Assembly: GCA_964349355.1 (NCBI GenBank)
Contig: CAYGFZ010000048.1
Coordinates: forward strand, 1-15,035
Length of the DNA: 15,035 nucleotides
Source of the DNA: JAUVXE01 sp964349355
GTDB taxonomy: Bacteria > Actinomycetota > Coriobacteriia > Anaerosomatales > SLCP01
Direction: 5' to 3'
The notes beneath the pieces were generated by a model. The model ran no database searches, was not told the DNA's origin, and worked only from the letters and a program-made list of their open reading frames with translations. The position numbers and the translations under genes were made by a program. This document shows positions 1-6,886 of this stretch, piece by piece; the stretch's first letter is position 1, and each line of letters opens with the position of its first letter.

Positions 1-225
1 GGCTTCGTCATCGGCGAGGTGGGTAATGCCAACCAGTTCGTCTATGAGGAGACTCTCGTCGTCTACCGGGATGCCGAGGACGCTGCTGCGCTCGTAGCGC
101 GTGAGCTCAACACGGATCGCCTCGTACAGAGTCGGGGGATGTACTCCTTCGACTCCGATATCCTCGTGGTGGTCGGTAGTGACTGGCGCTCTCTCATCGG
201 TCGGGATGAAGCCACCGCTAACTGA
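1..225 (+). CDS. LytR_C-domain protein, 3' end only (probable LCP-family protein)
   Basis: The frame is open from base 1 to the TGA at 223-225, giving 74 residues without a start, so the gene begins left of the window. The segment GFVIGEVGNANQF, then Y-E-E-T-L-V-V-Y, D-A-A-A-L-V-A-R-E-L and D-I-L-V-V-V-G-S-D-W near the end matches the LytR_C domain (PF13399): a variable 'G-x-V-G-x-A' opening, an E-T-x-V-x-Y strand and a closing V-x-G-x-D-W. In many actinomycetotes this domain follows the LytR-CpsA-Psr (LCP) catalytic domain, which transfers glycopolymers from a lipid carrier to peptidoglycan. That would suit the polysaccharide genes alongside. The LCP domain itself is not visible, and LytR_C also occurs without it. 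The stop lies only 17 bases from the stop of the converging glycosyltransferase gene, leaving no room for a separate terminator. An internal ATG at 19 is not taken as the start because the domain continues upstream of it. Confidence 0.82.
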   Translation, partial: GFVIGEVGNANQFVYEETLVVYRDAEDAAALVARELNTDRLVQSRGMYSFDSDILVVVGSDWRSLIGRDEATAN

Positions 226-242
226 TGCGGGCGGTGTCGGTG

Positions 243-1490
243 CTACCCGGGAAGGACGCGGTCCGGGACTATCCTTGTCGCGTCTCTGAGCACTGTCATG
301 AACTGTACCGCGAGGTCGTCCCGGCCGAATCGCTCTTCGGCCAAAGCCCGCGCATTCTTGCCCATCCGGGTGACCGTGTCCGGGTCGTCCGCGAGTTTCT
401 CGATCGCGTCCGCGAGAGCTTCGGCATCCCCGGGGGCGATGTAGACGCCCGCTCCGTTCGTCTCGATCAACTCGCGTGTCCATCCCGGGGAGTTGACGAT
501 CATCGGTCTACCCGTCGCCAGTCCGTCGAAGAACTTGTTGGGGGAGTTCGTGTAAAGAATCGGGACGTCGGCGAAGAGGGTCATCAGTGCGTCGGCGGTA
601 CGTGTGAGGCGAGGCACATCATGCTTGGGCATCGATCCCACGAGAATGAGGTTGTCGAGTCCTTCGCGCTCCTTGGCCTCGCGGATGCCCGGGAGGGATT
701 TCCCGTCGCCGGCGATCAGGAAGACGATATCATCCCTGCCGCGGTCTTTCAGTATCCGGGCTGCTCCCGGCACTGAGTCTTCAACCGCGTTCGACGGCCC
801 GATCGCTCCCGCGTATCCGACGATGAACCGGTCGCCGAGGGCGTAGCGCTCTACGAGTTCGGGGTCCTTCGCTCCGGGATGAAACAGGTCCAGATCGCAC
901 GAGTTGGGAATCATGTGCACCCGCTCGCGCGGGACCCCTTCGGCGAGAATCCCCTCGGCCATGCCGGGGGAAAGCGCGATGACCGCCGAGGAGCGCCGGT
1001 AGAGGAAGCGCTCGAGGGTTTTGGCGATCCGACCCAGTATGCCGGTGCGACTCAGGGCTCCCATCTGGATCGCCGCCTCGGGCCACAGATCCCTCACTTC
1101 GAAGACGAACGGGATCCTGCGTAGTGCAGCGGCGATCCATCCGGGGATGCCGACCGTGAGCGGGGTAGAGGTGGCGAACACGACGTCGGGCCGGGGGGCG
1201 GTGACGGCGAGCCAGGTGGCACCGATAGTAAAGGTGAGGAACGAGATGATGCGGCGCGTGTAGCCCATGTAGTTCGAGTACGACACGCGGACCGATCTGA
1301 TCTCAATACCGTCGATGGCGCCACGTGCGAAGACGCGCCCGGAGTACTCCGGGGAGAGCCGCGAACTGCTGGTGATCATGATCACCTCGTGTCCGGCCTC
1401 CACCATCCGGCGCCCGAACTCATACGAGCGGATCAGCCCGAGCGGTGATTCCCGGGTGGCGAAGAACTGGTGTATGTAGACGACTCGCAT
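243..1490 (-). CDS. GT4 glycosyltransferase, WbuB-like
   Basis: This 415-residue protein is a complete GT-B fold glycosyltransferase of family 4, the usual length for the family. The N-terminal half opens with MRVVYIHQFFATRE, then F-G-R-R-M-V-E-A-G-H-E-V and, near residue 132, F-E-V-R-D-L-W-P-E-A, a block typical of WbuB-type transferases. The C-terminal nucleotide-sugar half has V-G-Y-A-G-A-I-G, L-I-A-G-D-G and N-S-P-N-K-F-F-D-G-L-A-T-G-R-P, the family form of the donor-binding loop. It would work at the inner face of the membrane, adding a sugar to a lipid-linked oligosaccharide; WbuB of E. coli transfers an aminodeoxy sugar, but the sugar here cannot be read from sequence. A GGAG lies six bases before the ATG. 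It is downstream of the flippase on the same strand with an 87-bp gap, probably one transcript. The product class is firm; the specificity is unknown. Confidence 0.93.
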   Translation of the reverse strand: MRVVYIHQFFATRESPLGLIRSYEFGRRMVEAGHEVIMITSSSRLSPEYSGRVFARGAIDGIEIRSVRVSYSNYMGYTRRIISFLTFTIGATWLAVTAPRPDVVFATSTPLTVGIPGWIAAALRRIPFVFEVRDLWPEAAIQMGALSRTGILGRIAKTLERFLYRRSSAVIALSPGMAEGILAEGVPRERVHMIPNSCDLDLFHPGAKDPELVERYALGDRFIVGYAGAIGPSNAVEDSVPGAARILKDRGRDDIVFLIAGDGKSLPGIREAKEREGLDNLILVGSMPKHDVPRLTRTADALMTLFADVPILYTNSPNKFFDGLATGRPMIVNSPGWTRELIETNGAGVYIAPGDAEALADAIEKLADDPDTVTRMGKNARALAEERFGRDDLAVQFMTVLRDATRIVPDRVLPG

Positions 1491-1577
1491 CGATCACTCC
1501 GCATGTCCGTTCGGGCAGAGCACTCGGGTTCGGGGCCGCGTCAGAGTATCACAGCCCGGTGCCGGGTCACTCGCTCG

Positions 1578-3083
1578 CTATCTGTCTCTACCGCCATCAG
1601 GCCCTCTTCCGGTAGCCTTGCGGGCGAGTTCGCCGAGGAAGGCCCTCTCGTCGGGTCTGATCGCACCGGTTGCCAGCAGTGCGAGCGCATAGGCGGCGAG
1701 CGCGAGCCCGGCCATCCCCGCGAGCATCTCGATCGAAGGTTCCGCCCCCGCGAAGACAGCCCAGAGAACCGCAGCCATCGCCAGGGCGGACACCGCAGTG
1801 CGGGCGACCATCGACCAGGGGATCTTCCACGCCATGTACGGGCGTGACCGGGTGTACGTCAGACCAAGCAGCAGCAGGTACGACGCGAGTGTGGTGTAGG
1901 CAGCCCCCTGATATCCGAAGCGCGGCACGACTGCGATGTTCGCGACGAGATTGAACCCGGCCGCAGTCAGGGTGTTGTACATGATGATCGTCGAACGTTT
2001 GTGTATGCCGAGCCCTGTCCCCGCGATGTTCGCCAGTTGGTAGCACATGACGCTCGCCGAGACGACCGCCATGATGGGGGCGGCCACCCAGTACTCACGT
2101 CCGGCGAACACCTGCATGAACTGCCCGGACCCAACGGCAAGACCGGCTATCAACGGTAGCGCCGCCATGAGGTAGTAACGGGTGAACTGCGTCTGGACCT
2201 GTTGGGCGAGATCCTGCCCGTGTTTCTCGTAGGCCTCCATCAGCATCGGTGTCATCGTTATCAGCAACGGCATGCCGACCAACTGCATGATCTTCTCTCC
2301 GAGTCCGTAGGAGACGGAGTACAGACCGACCTCGGCCGAACTGCGCATCGCTGCGATCACGTACCGGTCGGCGAGGACGAGCACCCATGCCGAGATGCCG
2401 ACGGGGACGAGCGGGATCCCGTACGACAGGAACTCGCGGAGCATCGGTCGGCTTACCGAGGCAGGAGCCAGGCTTCCCTCGGTCTTCACCTGGCCGAGGA
2501 TGAAGGGAAGCACGACCGCATTACCCGCGACTCCCCCCACGATTATGCCGAGGGAGCCCCACCCGAACGCCGCGACGAGCGCGACCGAGGCGATGGTCGT
2601 CAGGATGGTCGTCACCACGCTCAGGAGCGCGAAGGCTGACGCCCTATTGGCCGCCCGGAGCACCTGCAGGAGCGTGGTGGAGAGGTGATGTACGACAAGA
2701 AAGGCCACGCCTGCTGGCACGAGCGAGATCAGGCTTGCTCCGAGTGCATCCCTAAACAGCCAGGCCCCGAACCCCCCGATCACCCCCACGGCGGTGAGCG
2801 AGGCGAGGGCGACCCAGAGCACCGTCGATGTGAAGTCGTCGAGGCGCCCCTCCTTGCGACTCGGCCAGTAGAGTCGGACGAGCGAGGAAGAGATCCATGC
2901 CGAGGCGATCGCAGCGGCGAACGACACCGCCGAGCTGATGAGGTAGAAGTTGCCGTAGTCCTCGGCACCGATAGCGCGCGTGAAAACCGGAACGGTGATG
3001 AGCGACGTGATCGCCGGGACGAGGCGGACGGGCAGGTACTTGAACGTGTCGGAGCCCGCGCGTTTGAGGAACGACCTCAGCAT
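1578..3083 (-). CDS. Wzx-like polysaccharide flippase (MVF/MOP superfamily)
   Basis: This 501-residue protein consists almost wholly of hydrophobic helices, consistent with the 12-14 membrane segments of oligosaccharide flippases (Polysacc_synt, PF01943, and relatives). The opening, K-Y-L-P-V-R-L-V-P-A-I-T-S-L-I-T-V-P-V-F-T-R with E-D-Y-G-N-F soon after, is the classic first-helix signature. Arginine and lysine loops separate the helices, and the hydrophilic tail ends in G-R-G-P-D-G-G-R-D-R. Such proteins turn undecaprenyl-linked oligosaccharides from the inner to the outer face of the membrane, here presumably the product of the neighbouring glycosyltransferases. The ATG at 3083 is supported by the normal N-terminus, but I see no good Shine-Dalgarno before it. 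It is the first gene of a leftward unit with the WbuB-like transferase and faces away from the CWB2 gene across a 214-bp divergent region. Confidence 0.93.
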   Translation of the reverse strand: MLRSFLKRAGSDTFKYLPVRLVPAITSLITVPVFTRAIGAEDYGNFYLISSAVSFAAAIASAWISSSLVRLYWPSRKEGRLDDFTSTVLWVALASLTAVGVIGGFGAWLFRDALGASLISLVPAGVAFLVVHHLSTTLLQVLRAANRASAFALLSVVTTILTTIASVALVAAFGWGSLGIIVGGVAGNAVVLPFILGQVKTEGSLAPASVSRPMLREFLSYGIPLVPVGISAWVLVLADRYVIAAMRSSAEVGLYSVSYGLGEKIMQLVGMPLLITMTPMLMEAYEKHGQDLAQQVQTQFTRYYLMAALPLIAGLAVGSGQFMQVFAGREYWVAAPIMAVVSASVMCYQLANIAGTGLGIHKRSTIIMYNTLTAAGFNLVANIAVVPRFGYQGAAYTTLASYLLLLGLTYTRSRPYMAWKIPWSMVARTAVSALAMAAVLWAVFAGAEPSIEMLAGMAGLALAAYALALLATGAIRPDERAFLGELARKATGRGPDGGRDR

Positions 3084-3205
3084 CGGCTGCGAGTCGTCTG
3101 CACTGGATGTCGTAGAGCTGTAAGCATCGTGGTCCTTGGGTCAGCATCGTTCCCTACCTGAGCACATAGTAGTGCAGTGTGTGCCGCTCCGCCCACTGCC
3201 GGGAC

Positions 3206-3221
3206 GTGACGGATGGGTGAC
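3206..3221 (+). promoter_or_regulatory. 11-bp-period direct repeat GTGAC-N6-GTGAC, putative response-regulator box (copy 1)
   Basis: The sequence GTGACGGATGGGTGAC holds two GTGAC units exactly 11 bp apart (3206 and 3217), and each is followed by similar bases (gGAT and aGAT). It ends 24 bases before the candidate -10 at 3246, next to where a -35 box would lie. Direct repeats at one helical turn are the usual binding pattern of OmpR/PhoB-family response regulators. The same 15 of 16 bases recur at 9252-9267 in the other divergent region of this locus. The regulator is not in the window. Confidence 0.5.
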
Positions 3222-3264
3222 AGATCCCGACCAGAGGGTGTGGGATACATTCGGAGGTCTCCGC

Positions 3265-3282
3265 GTGAGCGCCCGCGCGTAG
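3265..3282 (+). CDS. Possible five-codon leader ORF before the CWB2-propeller gene
   Basis: A perfect GGAGG (3253-3257) stands seven bases before a GTG that opens a five-codon frame (M-S-A-R-A) ending in TAG at 3280-3282, 15 bases before the ATG of the CWB2 gene and in the same frame. The CWB2 ATG itself has only a short GAGG (3290-3293) four bases away. This could be a tiny leader that feeds ribosomes to the main start, a chance ribosome site, or the true start broken by a base error close to the assembly gap. It is too short for any coding statistic. Confidence 0.2.
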   Translation: MSARA

Positions 3283-3297
3283 ACACGATGAGGTAGA

Positions 3298-5700
3298 ATG
3301 CCGAGGAAATCTGCTCCGCGCANNNNNNNNNNNNNNNNNNNNNNNNNNNNNNNNNNNNNNNNNNNNNNNNNNNNNNNNNNNNNNNNNNNNNNNNNNNNNN
3401 NNNNNNNNNNNNNNNNNNNNNNGTGGGACGGGCCCTACAAGGTCGGCGACAACCCGCTCAACGCAGGGGGCAACCCGCTGAACACGCATGGAGCCCCGGC
3501 GCTTCACATCGATCAGGCCGGGCACCTGCATGTGTTTTGGGGAGCTCACGGCTCGGAGCTGCGGTACTCGCGGACCATCACTCCCCTCAAGATCGACAGG
3601 TGGGGGGCCACGCAAGCCGCGGTGCCGAAGGGGGGAGTGAACGGGCACATCGACGGCGTGACCTATCCGCAGGTGGTCTCCTACGAGACTTCGCAGGGTG
3701 CCCCGGCGATGGAGATCTTCTACCGTGTGCCCGACATCTATCAGGACGGCACGCGGTCCGGACTCGGCTGGGCGTCCCGCGTCGTGACCGGGACGGTGGA
3801 CGCGACCCGGATCGCGACGACGCGCTCGCAGCCGGCGCTCGAAGGTAAACTTATCGATGGCGATAACCAAGGGATCGGCTGGTACGCTTCGTTCGAAGCC
3901 GAGCAGAACGGGCGAGTCCATATGGTGGCGCTCGCGCAGCCCCTGAATGGTTCGGTGCGTCCGTACGAGCGCAGCGGGGTCTTCTATGCCGTCCGGGAGC
4001 CTGGTGCGACCCGGTGGATGGACATCACAGGCGCACTCATCGGTACTGATGCGAATCCGGTACCGACCTTCGATAACATGCGCAGCGCTCCGGCCGCCCA
4101 GGTGTTCCGCCACGTGACCGACAACCAGAACCAGGTCTCTCTCGCCGTCGATCCGGATGGTAAGCCGGCGATACTGTTCATCTCGGGTGAGCCTGATGCT
4201 ACCGGCGAGGACTCGCACGAATGGATGTTCGCTCGGTGGGACGAGGACGGACAGAAGTGGGGAGTCCGCTCGATCGCCACGACCGACCACTTCTTCGATT
4301 CGGCCGCCCTCGACTTTCCTGACCCGAACGATCCGGACTACATCGAGGCGTTCCTGGTGGTCGGCGGCACCGAGGGTAGGAGCACCATCGATCCGCTGCG
4401 CCGGTACGTGGACCGGGGCGGCGACATCTGGCGCTACATCTCCTACGACGCGGGTAAGACCTTCGACACCCGCAACCCTGTTCGTGAGGCCGATCCGTCA
4501 CGCGGTGAGATCTACAACGACCCGCAGATCGTTCTTACTGACGATCCGGCTTCCAACGGCAAGGCGCGGCTGCTCTTCTGTCAGTGGGACAACAATGCCG
4601 ACAACTTCATCAACAAGGTATTCCTCTGGGGGGACGTCCAGGAGTTCGCCGTGAAGGAGTTCTCGCCTGAGATGCATCGCCTGAGCGGCGCGTCGAGGGT
4701 CGAGACGGCCGTGAGGGTCTCGCAGGAGTCCTTCCCGCTCGGCCCGGCTATGGTACCTCCGCTTCCCATCTCGGATAGAAGTCGCAAGGTCTTCGTTGCA
4801 ACGGGCGAGAACTACGCCGACGCGCTCTCTGGTGTGCCGCTAGCGTACGCGTATAGTGCACCGATGCTCTTCACTGTTGGCAAGACACTGTCGCCGGCCG
4901 TCGCCACCGAGCTCACACGCCTCCGTGGAGCTACCAGTTCGCTCGCCCTCGATGTCGTCATCCTGGGCGGCCCTGCAGCGGTCGCCCCCGAGGTGGAGAC
5001 CGCGCTGCGTGCGCATTCGGCAACACGGTCGGTCCGGCGTATCGACGGGAACGACCGGTATGAGGTCTCCCGCAGGATCGCGCTGGAGCTCGCGCGCGTC
5101 GCCGGCCGGCCTGACGGAGCGTTCGTCGCGAGCGGCGAGAACTTCCCCGACGCGCTCGCGGCCGCACCGGTCGCCGCAGCCAAAGGGTACCCGATCCTGC
5201 TGACGCGGGGCGAGAGCCTGAGCAGCGCCAGCCGCTCGGTGATGACCTACTACGGGATGAATAGCGCCATCGTAGTTGGCGGACCCAGCACAATCAAGCC
5301 GACCGTCCTCGCTGAGATCGACGCGGCCATCACCGGCACCCCGAAGCGTGTGTTCGGCAGTGACCGCTACGCGACGGCGGCGGCCGTTGCGGAGCTGGGA
5401 CTCTTCGGCGTCGACGCTGATCTCGGCGTGCTCGCGATGGACCGCTTCGTGGTGGCGAGCGGGGAGAACTTCCCGGACGCCCTGTCCGGCGGCCTGCTCG
5501 CGGCGCGGGTGCGAGGCCCGGTGGTGCTCACCCAGGGCAAGGTGCTGTCCTCGCCCGCACGGGTGCTCCTCCAGGACAACGCCTACGAGGTGCTCGACGC
5601 CTACATCGTCGGCGGGCCAGCGGCGATCGACCCGGTCGTGTTCCACTGGGTGGGCTCGATCGTCGAGCAGCGCAAGGGTGAGCAGAGGTTCGCCTGGTGA
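3298..5700 (+). CDS. Secreted BNR/sialidase-fold propeller protein with three CWB2 cell wall-binding repeats (contains assembly gap)
   Basis: Read through 100 N at 3323-3422, the frame gives about 800 residues. Only MPRKSAPR, a basic start typical of a signal peptide, is seen before the gap; the hydrophobic core and cleavage site would be in it. Residues about 42-450 resemble BNR_4-type beta-propellers: A-L-H-I-D-Q-A-G-H-L-H-V-F-W-G-x-H-G, Y-P-Q-V-V-S-Y, I-G-W-Y-A-S-F, L-A-V-D-P-D-G-K-P, and an Asp-box S-Y-D-A-G-K-T-F at residue 382. Such folds include sialidases and some polysaccharide lyases, so a sugar-binding or sugar-cleaving role is plausible but unproven. Three CWB2 repeats begin near residues 461 (RLSGASRVETA), 581 (RIDGNDRYEVS) and 684 (RVFGSDRYATA), each with G-E-N-F/Y-x-D-A-L and a V-x-G-G-P box. 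They should bind the protein to a wall polymer. Its stop overlaps the start of the next gene. The start is uncertain because of the gap and the better GGAGG further upstream. Confidence 0.88.
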   Translation: MPRKSAPRXXXXXXXXXXXXXXXXXXXXXXXXXXXXXXXXXXWDGPYKVGDNPLNAGGNPLNTHGAPALHIDQAGHLHVFWGAHGSELRYSRTITPLKIDRWGATQAAVPKGGVNGHIDGVTYPQVVSYETSQGAPAMEIFYRVPDIYQDGTRSGLGWASRVVTGTVDATRIATTRSQPALEGKLIDGDNQGIGWYASFEAEQNGRVHMVALAQPLNGSVRPYERSGVFYAVREPGATRWMDITGALIGTDANPVPTFDNMRSAPAAQVFRHVTDNQNQVSLAVDPDGKPAILFISGEPDATGEDSHEWMFARWDEDGQKWGVRSIATTDHFFDSAALDFPDPNDPDYIEAFLVVGGTEGRSTIDPLRRYVDRGGDIWRYISYDAGKTFDTRNPVREADPSRGEIYNDPQIVLTDDPASNGKARLLFCQWDNNADNFINKVFLWGDVQEFAVKEFSPEMHRLSGASRVETAVRVSQESFPLGPAMVPPLPISDRSRKVFVATGENYADALSGVPLAYAYSAPMLFTVGKTLSPAVATELTRLRGATSSLALDVVILGGPAAVAPEVETALRAHSATRSVRRIDGNDRYEVSRRIALELARVAGRPDGAFVASGENFPDALAAAPVAAAKGYPILLTRGESLSSASRSVMTYYGMNSAIVVGGPSTIKPTVLAEIDAAITGTPKRVFGSDRYATAAAVAELGLFGVDADLGVLAMDRFVVASGENFPDALSGGLLAARVRGPVVLTQGKVLSSPARVLLQDNAYEVLDAYIVGGPAAIDPVVFHWVGSIVEQRKGEQRFAW
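3323..3422. other. Assembly gap of 100 N inside the CWB2-propeller gene
   Basis: The run is exactly 100 N, the usual placeholder for a gap of unknown size. It hides the rest of the signal peptide and the start of the propeller. The flanking frames agree at this length, and 34 hidden residues would be enough for a signal peptide. Confidence 0.98.
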
Positions 5701-6884
5701 TGAGGATCGGGATGCTGCTCTTCGGCGGGACCTATCCGCCTGACGTGCGTGTGGAGAAGGAGGCGAGGATACTCGCCGAGGCGGGTCATGAGATCTTCCT
5801 CCTCGCCGCCGACAAGGACGGGCGGGCTGTAGAGGAGTCCCTCGAGCCGTTGCGGGTTCGCCGGTACCCGTACCGTGCGGGCTGGCTGGCTTCGAAGTGG
5901 ACCGCGCTGGTCACCCTGCTGACGTGGCGGTCCCCGCACTGGGAAGCGCAGATCGAGCGCTTTGTTCGCGACAAGGGGATCGACGCGCTCCACGTGCACG
6001 ATCTGCCCGCGGTCGCCTCTGCCATCGCGGTCGGGCGGCGGCTCGGTGTCCCCGTGGTCTACGACATGCACGAGTACTATCCGGCAGCGGTGACGTTTTG
6101 GCCGAGGAGCCGGGTTGCACGGATCTTCCAGACGCCTGCGCGCTACCACCACTACGAGCGGGCCGCCGTGACCGGGGTCGACCGCGTGGTTCCTGCGGTC
6201 GAAGAAGTGCGGGACATGGTGCTGGCGGCAGGCGTGCCGAACGACCGTGTCTTCCTCTTCCGTAACGTCGAGGACTCCGCTGATGCGGTCGCGTGGCATG
6301 GGGCTCCCGACGGCGAGTTCGTCGTTGCATTCGCAGGTGGCTTCGGACCTCACCGCGGGGTCGACACGCTCGTGAAGGCGATGCCGGAACTCCGGAGTCT
6401 GGTGCCGGGCGCGAAGCTTCTCCTCATGGGTTCCGGACCCGGCGAAGATGACCTCAAGGAGATGGCGCGCGACCTCGGTGTGGAGGATGCGGTCGAGCTC
6501 ACTGGCTGGATCGACATCAGCGAGATGCGCGATCGCCTTTCCCGAGTCTCGGTCGGGACGGCCACGTTCACGCGCTCGGCGCATACCGACACGATGTTGC
6601 CGCACAAGCTGTTCCAGTACATGGCGATGGGACTGCCGGTGGTGGTGACGGACTGCAAGCCGGTGGAACGGTTCGTGACCGAGACCGGTGCCGGCGAAGT
6701 CGCGAAGTCCGGCGATCCCTCGTCGCTCGCACAGGCGCTCGCCCGGATGGCAGACCCCGAGCGCGCTGCTGCTGCAAGTGAGGCAGGCAAGCGAGCAGTG
6801 AGACAGCAGTACAATCTCGACATAGAAGGCAAGCAGCTTGTCGCTCTCTACGACGGCCTTGTGCGCGAGATGAGTTCTTCGTAG
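5700..6884 (+). CDS. GT4 glycosyltransferase, translationally coupled to the CWB2-propeller gene
   Basis: This 394-residue GT-B enzyme of family 4 has both Rossmann halves. The N-terminal half shows M-R-I-G-M-L-L-F-G-G-T-Y-P-P-D-V-R-V-E-K-E, then L-H-V-H-D-L-P-A-V-A-S-A and V-V-Y-D-M-H-E-Y-Y-P, typical of GT4 enzymes of capsule and exopolysaccharide loci. The C-terminal half has F-A-G-G-F-G-P-H-R-G-V-D-T, L-L-M-G-S-G-P-G-E and L-P-H-K-L-F-Q-Y-M-A-M-G-L-P. It would transfer a sugar to a lipid-linked acceptor at the cytoplasmic face; the sugar is unknown. I chose the ATG at 5700, which shares one base with the preceding stop (TGATG); an in-frame GTG at 5697 is an alternative. AGAGG at 5684-5688 can serve either. 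Its last 37 bases overlap the end of the converging GT4 gene. Confidence 0.93.
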   Translation: MRIGMLLFGGTYPPDVRVEKEARILAEAGHEIFLLAADKDGRAVEESLEPLRVRRYPYRAGWLASKWTALVTLLTWRSPHWEAQIERFVRDKGIDALHVHDLPAVASAIAVGRRLGVPVVYDMHEYYPAAVTFWPRSRVARIFQTPARYHHYERAAVTGVDRVVPAVEEVRDMVLAAGVPNDRVFLFRNVEDSADAVAWHGAPDGEFVVAFAGGFGPHRGVDTLVKAMPELRSLVPGAKLLLMGSGPGEDDLKEMARDLGVEDAVELTGWIDISEMRDRLSRVSVGTATFTRSAHTDTMLPHKLFQYMAMGLPVVVTDCKPVERFVTETGAGEVAKSGDPSSLAQALARMADPERAAAASEAGKRAVRQQYNLDIEGKQLVALYDGLVREMSSS

Positions 6885-6886
6885 AG
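6846..6886. repeat. 8-bp inverted repeat across the overlapping gene ends
   Basis: CTCTACGA (6846-6853) is repeated inverted as TCGTAGAG (6879-6886), with 25 bases between. The repeat covers the stop codons of both converging glycosyltransferase genes, each ending in TCG-TAG and each encoding L-Y-(D/E)-x-L near its C-terminus. It could form a stem in transcripts from either side, but there is no T-run on either strand, so a normal rho-independent terminator is not supported. Confidence 0.55.

Larger units (their letters stand above)
3084..3297. promoter_or_regulatory. Divergent promoter region between flippase and CWB2-propeller gene
   Basis: These 214 bases separate two genes transcribed outward. 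Rightward, a TACATT (3246-3251) could be a -10 box with a poor -35, which would put the transcript start about 40 bases before the CWB2 gene. Leftward, TACTAT (complement of 3166-3171) is a possible -10, also with a weak -35. Between them lies the 11-bp direct repeat at 3206-3221. The 8-mer AGCATCGT occurs twice 20 bp apart (3123, 3143), of unknown meaning. The promoters are guesses by eye. Confidence 0.4.

Noticed and set aside
225..776. 183-codon plus-strand frame
   Set aside because: It lies opposite the donor-binding half of the WbuB-like GT4 and shows no protein-family features.
1550..1570. CCCGGTGCCGGG as a terminator between the flippase and GT4 genes
   Set aside because: The stem would have a two-base loop and there is no T-run on the transcribed strand; the two genes are more likely cotranscribed.
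3123..3150. Direct repeat AGCATCGT, two copies 20 bp apart
   Set aside because: Only 8 bases, no third copy at the same spacing and no clear link to a promoter; chance is likely.
4678..5690. Recurrent DNA similarity such as GAGAACTTCCC-GACGC as a mobile or CRISPR-like repeat
   Set aside because: It is explained by the G-E-N-F-P-D-A-L box of the successive CWB2 repeats.
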